DNA of 8,436 bases from an uncultured Gemella sp. (GTDB lineage: Bacteria > Bacillota > Bacilli > Staphylococcales > Gemellaceae). The position numbers were made by a program, and so were the translations under genes. The stretch is taken from contig CAKMQF010000116.1 in assembly GCA_927911745.1 (NCBI GenBank), forward strand, positions 1 through 8,436, written 5' to 3'. The notes below the pieces were generated by a model, which saw only the letters and a list, made by a program, of their open reading frames with translations, was not told the DNA's origin and searched no databases. Shown piece after piece: positions 1 to 5,653 of the stretch; the first letter of the stretch is position 1; each line of letters begins with the position of its first letter.

Positions 1-102
1 GACATGCCCGCAGCCGCCTTCAAAGACCTGTGGGACACCCTCAAGGCCGGCAAGAAGTGGTTCGGTTACGTGAAGAACCTGCGCAAGGATGGCGGTCACT
101 AC
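1..102 (+). other. Foreign GC-rich fragment encoding part of an Aer-type PAS domain (chimeric end)
   Basis: Frame 1 reads 34 codons without a stop, starting DMPAAAFKDLWDTLKAGKKW and ending KDGGHY. This lines up residue for residue with the PAS domain of the aerotaxis receptor Aer of proteobacteria as I remember it (HPDMPKAAFADMWFTLKKGE, later NRRKNGDHYW). The base composition is far more GC-rich than the rest of the window, with C/G at most third positions (GCC, CTG, AAG, GGC). The Aer match stops abruptly at HY, where a tryptophan codon is expected next, and AT-rich DNA from another gene on the opposite strand begins at about base 103. No start or stop of this gene is present. Most likely it is an assembly or cloning chimera rather than a gene of this organism. 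It is open at the left edge. Confidence 0.8.
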
Positions 103-650
103 TTAACTTCATCTAAAAATAATTTAGACTCTAAACAAGTATTTCCCGTTAAGATAACTGGACTCTTCACGTTTGAAAGAACCTTAAATGAACTATTATG
201 GGATACTGATAAATTTAATTCATTCATTACCTTTCCATTTATTATTAATGGTTCAGTAATACCTCCCATAATTACAATATTTTTTATTCTCTCAACTACT
301 TTATTATCCAAAAGATAAGCATCAGCAATATTTTTTAAAGATCCAGTTGCCAAAATTGTAACTTCATTTGGATATTTTTTCGTTTCTTCTACAATATACT
401 TTGCTGCAGAATTTTCTAAAAAATTCTCCTCATTTTTATTCCCAAAATAAACTGGAACATCTATATTAAACTTAGAAACTAATACCTTTGTGCTTTCTAT
501 TACCTTGTCTAAAATATCATTCCCAAAAGTAAGTGAAACGCCTAATAAATCAACATTAGGATTTTTATAAAGATACAGCAAAGTTAATCCATCATCAATA
601 TCTCTATAGTTAATTCCCATGGTATTATCACAATCATAAATTACTTTCAT
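99..650 (-). CDS. Nucleoside hydrolase (IunH/RihA-like), C-terminally truncated at the chimeric join
   Basis: Inosine-uridine-preferring nucleoside hydrolases cleave the N-glycosidic bond of ribonucleosides, giving ribose and a base, in the cytosol. The 183 residues visible show the N-terminal Asp cluster in a stretched form, DCDNTMGINYRDIDDG (residues 6-21), in place of the usual DTDPGIDD. They also show TFGN (41-44), ATGSLKN (101-107), the family hallmark IVIMGG (125-130) and an ELNLSVSHNSS segment (144-154) where the family has EFNxxxDPEAA. Family members run to about 300-320 residues, so the last third, including the C-terminal metal-binding Asp region, is missing. The stop codon at 99-101 lies in the foreign DNA and is accidental; genuine coding probably ends at about base 103-105. 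The start ATG overlaps the ATPase stop (TAATG) and has AAGGAG upstream, indicating translational coupling. The nucleobase preference cannot be read from this part. Confidence 0.82.
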   Translation of the reverse strand: MKVIYDCDNTMGINYRDIDDGLTLLYLYKNPNVDLLGVSLTFGNDILDKVIESTKVLVSKFNIDVPVYFGNKNEENFLENSAAKYIVEETKKYPNEVTILATGSLKNIADAYLLDNKVVERIKNIVIMGGITEPLIINGKVMNELNLSVSHNSSFKVLSNVKSPVILTGNTCLESKLFLDEVK

Positions 651-1291
651 TAAAGACTCTCTCCTTGTTTAAACTCAATGTATTTCGCTTCTAAATATTC
701 CGCTTCAGATAAATCATGAGTAACAAAGATTATTGAGGTATTATATTTCTCTCTTATAATCTTCACTAAATTCATTATCTCTAATTTAATCTCTTTATCT
801 AATCCAGTAAAAGGTTCATCTAGCAATAACAATTTCGGTTTCGATATAACCGCTCGTGCTAAAGCAACTCTCCTTTGCTGTCCTCCTGATAATTCTTTAG
901 GATACTTATTTAACTTATCTTGTAAATGAATATCCTTCGCAACTTCCTCTACCATTTTTTTAATTTCATGTTTAGGATACTTTTTCATTTTAAGTGAGAA
1001 TTCAATATTTTCGAAAATTGTCATATGTGGAAATAATAAATTATCTTGGAACATTAGAACAATATCCCTTTTATTTACAGGAATGTTATTTACATTAACT
1101 CCATCCAAAAGCACATCTCCACTATAGTCCGTCTCTAATCCATTTATTATTTTTAGCAAGGTTGATTTACCACAACCGGATGGACCAATCATAGCTATAA
1201 TCTCTTCTTTATTCATCACAAAATTGTAATTGTCAAAAATCACCTTATCCTTATATGAAAAACTTATATTTTTTAAAGTTAAAATTTCCAT
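650..1291 (-). CDS. ABC transporter ATP-binding protein (YnjD-like)
   Basis: This is the cytoplasmic ATPase subunit that powers the importer encoded by the three upstream genes. All ABC motifs are intact in its 213 residues: Walker A GPSGCGKST (36-44), Q-loop Q82 in FQD, signature LSGGQ (134-138) followed by QRRVALARA, Walker B LLLLDE (154-159) with the PFTGLD D-loop, and the H-loop histidine H192 in VTHD. The length is that of a bare nucleotide-binding domain without a C-terminal regulatory extension, as in E. coli YnjD (about 217 residues); MalK and PotA are much longer. The start overlaps the permease gene by 13 bases and is preceded by TAAGGAG with a good spacing. The stop overlaps the hydrolase start by one base. 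The ATPase role is certain; the YnjD assignment rests on size and partners. Confidence 0.93.
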   Translation of the reverse strand: MEILTLKNISFSYKDKVIFDNYNFVMNKEEIIAMIGPSGCGKSTLLKIINGLETDYSGDVLLDGVNVNNIPVNKRDIVLMFQDNLLFPHMTIFENIEFSLKMKKYPKHEIKKMVEEVAKDIHLQDKLNKYPKELSGGQQRRVALARAVISKPKLLLLDEPFTGLDKEIKLEIMNLVKIIREKYNTSIIFVTHDLSEAEYLEAKYIEFKQGESL

Positions 1292-2061
1292 TTTTTCTCC
1301 TTATATATCCAACTTATCACGGATCTAAACACCATAATTACAATCATACATGTTACTAAAAAGATTATTCCATAAATTGATGAAATATGTCTATCTTTAG
1401 CATAAATATAAGGGAACATAATTAAGGTATATGTTTTAACACTACCCCCTCCTATTAAAGACACTACAAAATACTGGCTAATAGATACTAAAAATACTAA
1501 AGTAGACGTTATTACCAGACCTGGTGATATAAGTGGAAGTGTAATTTTTCTAAATGTCATGAAACTACTAGCACCTAAGCTTCTTGCTTGTTTTTCTATA
1601 TCATCCCCTACAATTTTTATTATAGGTTCAAGTCCTAAAACGGCATAAGGTATACATACAAATAATTCTAACAAAATTACTCCAATTACATTGTTTGCTA
1701 TACCTAACTTGATAAATGATAGGTGAATACCCATCGATATTGAAGTCATAGGAATTAAAAATGGTATTATCAATATAAACCTAATAATTCCCTTATATTT
1801 AATCTCGTATAATGCTAAAGCCTTTGCTATTGGATAAGCAATGACTACACTAAAAAATGTTACTGTTATCGAAAGTAATACACTAAACCCAAGAATAGAT
1901 AATTCTTTTTGACTTAATGCCGTATCCCACATCCTAAATGAAATTTCACTAGGAAAAATATTAGGGTAATTCCAATTTTCAACAAATGCCCATGCTACAA
2001 ATTGTAACAATAATATTGAAAAAAATATAATTATACTACCTTCTAAAATCTTTTTAATCAT
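1279..2061 (-). CDS. ABC transporter permease, second membrane subunit
   Basis: This is an integral membrane protein of about 260 residues with roughly six hydrophobic segments. It carries the ATPase-docking EAA loop near the C-terminal third (KQARSLGASSFMTFRKITLP), which marks a binding-protein-dependent permease of the spermidine/thiamine/iron type. I chose the ATG at 2059-2061. It has GGTGA a few bases upstream and makes a typical 8-base overlap with the stop of the preceding permease. An upstream TTG in the same frame at 2071-2073 would add four residues (MVKS) and is less likely. With its neighbour it forms the heterodimeric channel. In E. coli the corresponding YnjC is one long protein with two permease halves, so here the two halves are separate genes. 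The transported solute cannot be deduced. Confidence 0.9.
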   Translation of the reverse strand: MIKKILEGSIIIFFSILLLQFVAWAFVENWNYPNIFPSEISFRMWDTALSQKELSILGFSVLLSITVTFFSVVIAYPIAKALALYEIKYKGIIRFILIIPFLIPMTSISMGIHLSFIKLGIANNVIGVILLELFVCIPYAVLGLEPIIKIVGDDIEKQARSLGASSFMTFRKITLPLISPGLVITSTLVFLVSISQYFVVSLIGGGSVKTYTLIMFPYIYAKDRHISSIYGIIFLVTCMIVIMVFRSVISWIYKEKKWKF

Positions 2062-2923
2062 TGATTTCACCAACTTTAACCATTTTTTTAAATATAAATA
2101 TCATTGCGATTGTTGAAATAATACCAATACCAAAAATTACCATATTATATGCCATCGCTTCCGGTCTATCGCTCAATAACGGATTAGTATATGCATTATA
2201 ACTCAGTGTTGCTAGTGACTTAGGAGAACTAGGACCTAATAGTTGTGGTACTTCATAATCACCAAATGCATATATAAAAACAATAATGAACATATAAAAT
2301 ATATTTGGTAACATTAATGGCAATGTTATCTTCTTAAAGACATTAAATTTAGATGCACCTAGACTTCTAGCCTGTTTGTAATAATCACTATTTATTCTTC
2401 TCAGTACAGCAACTAATGTTACAGTAACAAACGGTATTTCTTTTATCAAATAACATATTATTATTCCAATAGAATTTTCAGAAAATAATAACATTGGAAA
2501 ACTTTCCTGACTATTCAATAACCCCATACTATACACTAATCTAGAAACCAAGCCTGTTTGTGATAATAATTGAATAACGACTAATGCAAATATCATATGA
2601 GGTACAACAATTGGGATATTCATTATTCTTTCAGCTAATTTACTGTTATATTTATTAATAATTATCGATAGTAATATTCCTATTATTATAGATAAAATAG
2701 CTGATACAAAAGAATATATAAAAGTAAATTTAATACTCAGTAAAAAGGTTTTGGATTGCAATATTTTTTTATAAAAATCTAACGTTATATCTGTCATGCC
2801 TATTTCAGGGAAATACCCTAAACTTTGACTTATTCCTGTATATAACGATAATAATAATATGGATAAAATTATAGTTATGGCAGGAATTACCATAACTATA
2901 ATTTTTGTTTTTTTATTTAGCAT
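2054..2923 (-). CDS. ABC transporter permease, first membrane subunit
   Basis: The protein has 289 residues and about six membrane-spanning stretches, beginning with a hydrophobic segment directly after the MLNKKTK basic start. The EAA cytoplasmic loop is clear (KQARSLGASKFNVFKKITLP) and nearly identical to that of the second permease, so the two form a paired channel docking on the same ATPase. The ATG at 2921-2923 lies inside the last codons of the binding-protein gene, an 11-base overlap (ATGCTAAATAA). Upstream is only a loose purine-rich stretch (GGGAAGAAGAAG), so translation probably depends on coupling to the lipoprotein gene. It acts in the cytoplasmic membrane. The family resembles the N-terminal half of YnjC; confidence is high for permease and moderate for that family. 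Confidence 0.9.
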   Translation of the reverse strand: MLNKKTKIIVMVIPAITIILSILLLSLYTGISQSLGYFPEIGMTDITLDFYKKILQSKTFLLSIKFTFIYSFVSAILSIIIGILLSIIINKYNSKLAERIMNIPIVVPHMIFALVVIQLLSQTGLVSRLVYSMGLLNSQESFPMLLFSENSIGIIICYLIKEIPFVTVTLVAVLRRINSDYYKQARSLGASKFNVFKKITLPLMLPNIFYMFIIVFIYAFGDYEVPQLLGPSSPKSLATLSYNAYTNPLLSDRPEAMAYNMVIFGIGIISTIAMIFIFKKMVKVGEIND

Positions 2924-4169
2924 TTAAAACTTCTTCTTCCCAAATTTTTTCAAAGATTGGAACTAGTTTTGCAGGCATTTCTGGAATACGTTTTTTAACT
3001 AATTCACTTTGTGGTAAAGTAGCGACACCTAGTTTAATTCCATCTAATTGGCTCTTTTCTGCACTGCTCAATTTATTAATATCGAATACAGGCATATCTC
3101 CCCATACAGATGGGTTGTATTTAGATAATTGTGCTTCAGCAGAAATAATTTGGTTAGCAACTAACATTGCACCAGCTTTATTCTTAGAATTTTTAGATAT
3201 TGCAACAAAGTGCGTATTTCCAATAGTTCCTTTATCAAATAAGAATGTTTTAGTTGATTTAGGGAAAGTTCCTTTTTCAATGTTTGCAGACGCTGAATTA
3301 GGATTGTAACTCATTGTAAAGTCAACTTCACCATCTTTAAACATATTATCTAAAGCAGGAGTATCAGCTGGATATGTTTTACCTTGATTCCATAAATATG
3401 GTTTGATTTCTTTTAAATAATCCATCGCTGGTTTAACAGCTTTTTTAACTGTTTCATAATCAGCTTCCATAGTCATAAATTGTTCATAACCTACTGTATT
3501 TGAAATTACATTTCTTACAAATGCTGAAGATGTAAAATCAGGCATAGCTGCATATGTGAATCTTCCTGGATGAGCTTTAACATACTCTTTTAATTTTTCT
3601 AAACTTGTAGGAGCTTCTTTCACTTTGTCTGAATTATAAATCATAACAAATTGTGCTTTACCATAAGGAACTTCATAAAATTCTGTTGGATAACCAAAAT
3701 CGCTTTTAACATCATTTGAGTTTGCATCAATATATTTTTCGAAGTTAGGTAATTTATTAGCAAATGGTCCAAATAATAAATTATTCTTTTTAGCAGTGTA
3801 GAAGTTTTCACCGTTAATCCAAATTAAATCAACGCTTCCGTCATCTTTTTTACCTGCTTTATCTTCGTTAATCATAAGATTCAACACTTCATCGATGTTC
3901 ATTCCAACACGATTAACTTTAATATCATAATTCTTTTGTACCATTGGAGCAAGTTCTTTATCTACCCAGTTATTAGTCAGTTCACTTCCTCCATAACCGT
4001 AGAAGTTTACTGTAGTTCCTTTTGATTTTTCTTTTAATTGATCAAAGCTTAAATCTTGAACCTGAGTAGATTCTGTACTTTGTTTGCTAGTTGGCGAACA
4101 AGCAGTTATCCCTAGAACAACTAATACCGCTGTAAGCAATATAGCAACATACTTAAATATTCTTTTCAT
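2913..4169 (-). CDS. ABC transporter substrate-binding lipoprotein (YnjB-like)
   Basis: This is the extracellular solute receptor of the importer, tethered to the membrane by lipid. The 418-residue product starts with a basic n-region and hydrophobic core and has a lipobox ITAC with the lipidated cysteine at position 24, followed by a Ser/Thr/Gln-rich linker. The mature part shows NFYGYGG (55-61), VDLIWINGENF (113-123) and a VPYGKAQFVMIYNSDK segment (168 onward). I recall the WINGENF stretch as typical of the YnjB family of uncharacterised binding proteins, a branch of the family-1/spermidine-thiamine-like receptors. It is the first gene of the operon. The start ATG (4167-4169) has AAGAAAGG about 11 bases upstream. 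Its position ahead of two permeases, an ATPase and a nucleoside hydrolase hints at a nucleoside-like or related ligand, but this is inference only. Confidence 0.88.
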   Translation of the reverse strand: MKRIFKYVAILLTAVLVVLGITACSPTSKQSTESTQVQDLSFDQLKEKSKGTTVNFYGYGGSELTNNWVDKELAPMVQKNYDIKVNRVGMNIDEVLNLMINEDKAGKKDDGSVDLIWINGENFYTAKKNNLLFGPFANKLPNFEKYIDANSNDVKSDFGYPTEFYEVPYGKAQFVMIYNSDKVKEAPTSLEKLKEYVKAHPGRFTYAAMPDFTSSAFVRNVISNTVGYEQFMTMEADYETVKKAVKPAMDYLKEIKPYLWNQGKTYPADTPALDNMFKDGEVDFTMSYNPNSASANIEKGTFPKSTKTFLFDKGTIGNTHFVAISKNSKNKAGAMLVANQIISAEAQLSKYNPSVWGDMPVFDINKLSSAEKSQLDGIKLGVATLPQSELVKKRIPEMPAKLVPIFEKIWEEEVLNAK

Positions 4170-4180
4170 AATATATTATT

Positions 4181-4188
4181 CCTTTCTT
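4181..4188 (-). promoter_or_regulatory. Ribosome binding site of the substrate-binding protein gene
   Basis: On the minus strand this reads AAGAAAGG, followed by an 11-base AT-only spacer to the ATG at 4169. The spacing is slightly long but the match to the anti-SD sequence is reasonable. No other purine-rich box lies nearer. Confidence 0.6.
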
Positions 4189-4196
4189 ATTTTGTT

Positions 4197-4217
4197 GAGA
4201 AAACATTTTCTTTTCTC
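4197..4217 (-). repeat. Leader inverted repeat upstream of the ABC operon
   Basis: GAGAAAA (4197-4203) and TTTTCTC (4211-4217) form a perfect 7-base inverted repeat with a 7-base spacer. It lies between the -10 candidate and the ribosome binding site, so it would fall in the 5' untranslated RNA or serve as an operator. The hairpin would be weak because only two G-C pairs are present. Confidence 0.35.
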
Positions 4218-4234
4218 GTACAATTATATGGTAC
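4218..4234 (-). promoter_or_regulatory. Probable -10 box of the ABC operon inside an imperfect palindrome
   Basis: A perfect TATAAT lies on the minus strand (4223-4228), about 54 bases upstream of the binding-protein start codon. No good -35 box sits 16-18 bases away; the nearest TTGTAA is 22 bases upstream. The -10 box is embedded in a 17-base near-palindrome, GTACCATATAATTGTAC, with GTAC at each end. Its arms match except at two of the eight paired positions. A weak -35 together with a dyad over the -10 suggests a regulated promoter, but no regulator is identified. Confidence 0.4.
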
Positions 4235-4412
4235 AATAAACAATCTAATTTTACAATATGTAAATAAAGTAATTAAAAAGACCTAAAAGTATATATTTTC
4301 CTACTTTTTAGCTATTTTAATGATTTTTATTATTCTTTCTCAGCAATATTTCACTATTATTTATATATTTAGAATATAAATAATTTTCTAAGATTAGCTA
4401 ATTAACCACCTA

Positions 4413-4435
4413 AAAAAATAATATTATTATTTTTT
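4413..4435. repeat. Perfect AT-only inverted repeat
   Basis: AAAAAATAATA (4413-4423) is followed after one base by its exact reverse complement TATTATTTTTT (4425-4435). With no G or C it would make a poor transcription terminator. It may be a bent or cruciform-prone spacer, or a chance result of the extreme AT content. Confidence 0.35.
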
Positions 4436-4450
4436 ATTTAATTATCATTT

Positions 4451-4465
4451 TATAAAGCGTTTTCT
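4451..4465. promoter_or_regulatory. Possible catabolite-responsive element (cre)
   Basis: TATAAAGCGTTTTCT matches the Gram-positive CcpA consensus WTGNAANCGNWNNCW at every defined position except the TG near the left end. It lies between the divergent genes, about 65 bases upstream of the phosphatase -35 box and some 220 bases upstream of the ABC -10 box. If used, it would more plausibly affect the phosphatase. Weak evidence. Confidence 0.3.
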
Positions 4466-4529
4466 TAGATAACTTCTGTTTTCTATAAAAAAATATTTAA
4501 TTTATAAATTTTTTTAAAATAATTTCACA

Positions 4530-4558
4530 TTGAATTTTATATATTTATATCTTATACT
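4530..4558 (+). promoter_or_regulatory. Promoter of the acid phosphatase gene
   Basis: TTGAAT (4530-4535) and TATACT (4553-4558) are separated by exactly 17 bases, a good sigma-70/SigA-type promoter. It sits about 35 bases before the start codon, leaving a short leader. Confidence 0.65.
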
Positions 4559-4574
4559 TGTATATGTAGATAAC

Positions 4575-4582
4575 AAAAGGAG
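4575..4582 (+). promoter_or_regulatory. Ribosome binding site fixing the phosphatase start
   Basis: AAAAGGAG ends 11 bases before the ATG at 4594. It supports the lipoprotein start at 4594 rather than the internal ATG at 4755, which has no comparable box. Confidence 0.7.
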
Positions 4583-4593
4583 CTATATATATT

Positions 4594-5441
4594 ATGAAAA
4601 ATAAAAAACTTGTTATGTCTATTTCTTCAGTATTAGCTACAGTCGTTCTTGCAACTGGATGCGCACAAAAAACTGAAGAAAAAAAGAAGAAAATAAGAGT
4701 GGAGATAATAAAATAACTCTTACTTATGATCAACTTAGATCAAGAGAAAATACAATGGGAACACTATGGTATCAAAACGCTGCTGAAGTAGATGCATTAT
4801 ACCAACAAGGTTATAACGTTGCTACTAATAAATTAAAAGAATTATTAAAACATCCTACTGATAAACCTTATTCTATCGTATTAGATATTGATGAAACAGT
4901 ATTAAGCAACATTCCATTCCAAGTAAAAATGATTAAAGATGGAACTGCATTTAATCCTAAATTATGGGATGAATGGGTTCAAAAAGCAGAAGCGACACCT
5001 GTAGCTGGAGCTAAAGAATTCTTACAATTTGCAGATAAAAACAAAGTTCAAATCTACTACATCTCAGATAGAACAGATGCTCAAGTAGATGCGACTATTA
5101 AAAACCTTGAAGCACAAGGACTACCTGTTCAAGGACGCGATCACCTAATGTTCAAAAAAGAAGGTGATAAATCTAAAGAAGGACGTCGTCAAGAAGTTTT
5201 AAAACACACTAACCTTGTTATGTTATTTGGGGATAACTTAGTTGACTTCGCTGAATTCTCAACTAAATCAGAAGAGGACAGAGATAAAATGTTCGAACAA
5301 TTAAAAGCTGAATTTGGTGATAAATTCATCATCTTCCCTAACCCTATGTACGGATCATGGGAATCTGCAGTATACAAAGGTGAGAAAAAAGACGGTAAAG
5401 GACAATCTGAAGCTCGTATGAACGCCTTAAAAGGATACTAA
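4594..5441 (+). CDS. Class C acid phosphatase lipoprotein (P4/5'-nucleotidase family), frameshifted
   Basis: This is a surface HAD-superfamily phosphomonoesterase that in related bacteria dephosphorylates nucleotides or similar phosphates outside the membrane. As written, the frame from 4594 gives a 40-residue peptide with a signal sequence and lipobox (LATGC, Cys23) and stops at 4714-4716. The enzyme continues in another frame, open from upstream of 4755 to 5441 (228 residues from the internal ATG). Adding one A to the A7 run at 4679-4685 joins them into 282 residues, the usual family size. In that numbering the catalytic DIDET is 98-102 (nucleophile D98, acid D100), followed by YYISDR and the class C signature GDNLVDF (213-219), then FPNPMYGSWES. 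The GDNLxDF motif makes the class assignment firm. It appears monocistronic, with its own promoter and terminator. Metal-dependent activity is expected from the family. Confidence 0.88.
4679..4685 (+). other. A7 frameshift site in the phosphatase gene
   Basis: Seven A residues lie just after the lipobox region. The upstream frame reads EEKKKKIRVEIIK then stop. The downstream frame read backwards from the enzyme gives EENKSGDNKITLTYDQLRSR, a natural lipoprotein linker. A one-base addition here restores the whole gene, so the run is one A short or two A too long. Confidence 0.75.
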
Positions 5442-5470
5442 TTTAAGAACAATAACAAATTAATTTAAAT

Positions 5471-5534
5471 AAAAAATATAAGTGACTTAAGATATGATTA
5501 TAAAAAAATATTATTAAGTCACTTATATTTTTTT
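5471..5534 (+). terminator. Strong intrinsic terminator after the phosphatase gene
   Basis: The left arm at 5471-5490 and right arm at 5514-5533 form a perfect 20-base inverted repeat centred on AAGTGACTTAA/TTAAGTCACTT with a 23-base loop, leading into a T-run. The left arm begins with an A-run, so the structure also reads as a terminator on the minus strand. It isolates the phosphatase from the amidase gene. Confidence 0.85.
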
Positions 5535-5556
5535 TGTATTTTAGGAAATTATTTAC

Positions 5557-5585
5557 TTGATTGATACTCACTATCGGAGTATAAT
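5557..5585 (+). promoter_or_regulatory. Promoter of the first amidase gene
   Basis: TTGATT (5557-5562), a 17-base spacer and a perfect TATAAT (5580-5585). The downstream half of the spacer (TATCGGAG) together with both boxes recurs upstream of the second amidase copy at 7912-7940. Confidence 0.8.
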
Positions 5586-5594
5586 CGTAGTTAG

Positions 5595-5612
5595 GAAGCT
5601 TTTTCAAGCTTC
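5595..5612 (+). repeat. Leader hairpin of the first amidase gene
   Basis: GAAGCTT (5595-5601) and AAGCTTC (5606-5612) form a perfect 7-base stem with loop TTTC, starting about 10 bases after the -10 box and therefore near the 5' end of the mRNA. A similar sequence (AAAGCTTTTTCAAGG) follows the second promoter with one stem mismatch. A 5' stabilising hairpin is possible; this is inference. Confidence 0.5.
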
Positions 5613-5642
5613 AATCATTTATTTAAATATTTATTTTAAAAT

Positions 5643-5647
5643 AGGAG
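5643..5647 (+). promoter_or_regulatory. Ribosome binding site of the first amidase gene
   Basis: AGGAG is six bases from the ATG at 5654, within ATAGGAGTTAAAA. The same arrangement precedes the second copy at 7985-7989. Confidence 0.8.
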
Positions 5648-5653
5648 TTAAAA

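Larger units (their letters stand above)
4170..4593. other. Divergent intergenic region, very AT-rich
   Basis: This 424-base stretch separates the leftward ABC operon from the rightward phosphatase gene. It carries the two outward promoters, a possible cre site and three inverted repeats: 4197-4217; CTAAAAGTA at 4283-4291 against TACTTTTTAG at 4302-4311; and an 11-base AT-only repeat at 4413-4423/4425-4435. No coding region is convincing, and I see no conserved riboswitch core. The central part, about 4240-4450, holds nothing further that I can identify. Confidence 0.7.

Noticed and set aside
1..102. Recent horizontal transfer as the explanation of the GC-rich start
   Set aside because: Both genes are broken at a single point inside conserved domains, with no repeat, integrase or attachment site. 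An artefact explains it more simply.
4..318. Plus-strand 104-codon open frame starting in the GC-rich fragment
   Set aside because: It runs through the chimeric join: the first 33 residues are Aer-like and the rest is antisense of the nucleoside hydrolase. It is not a real protein.
2905..3309. Plus-strand open frame of 134 codons
   Set aside because: It lies entirely antisense to the well-supported binding-protein gene and shows no domain pattern or ribosome binding site.
4170..4593. Riboswitch (for example thiamine or purine type) ahead of the transporter
   Set aside because: I found no recognisable conserved core such as the CUGAGA or ACCUGA boxes of the thiamine element, and the promoter-to-start distance of about 50 bases is too short for one.
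4679..4685. Programmed ribosomal frameshifting in the phosphatase
   Set aside because: There is no nearby stimulatory stem-loop or SD-like element, and the gene family is normally a single frame. Sequence error or polymerase slippage is favoured.
4545..4733. Minus-strand hydrophobic 62-residue open frame
   Set aside because: It is antisense to the phosphatase lipoprotein leader. Its hydrophobicity comes from the complementary A/T-rich codons, and it lacks a convincing ribosome binding site.
5189..5377. Minus-strand open frame within the phosphatase gene
   Set aside because: Shadow of the conserved GDNLVDF-containing coding region; no independent support.
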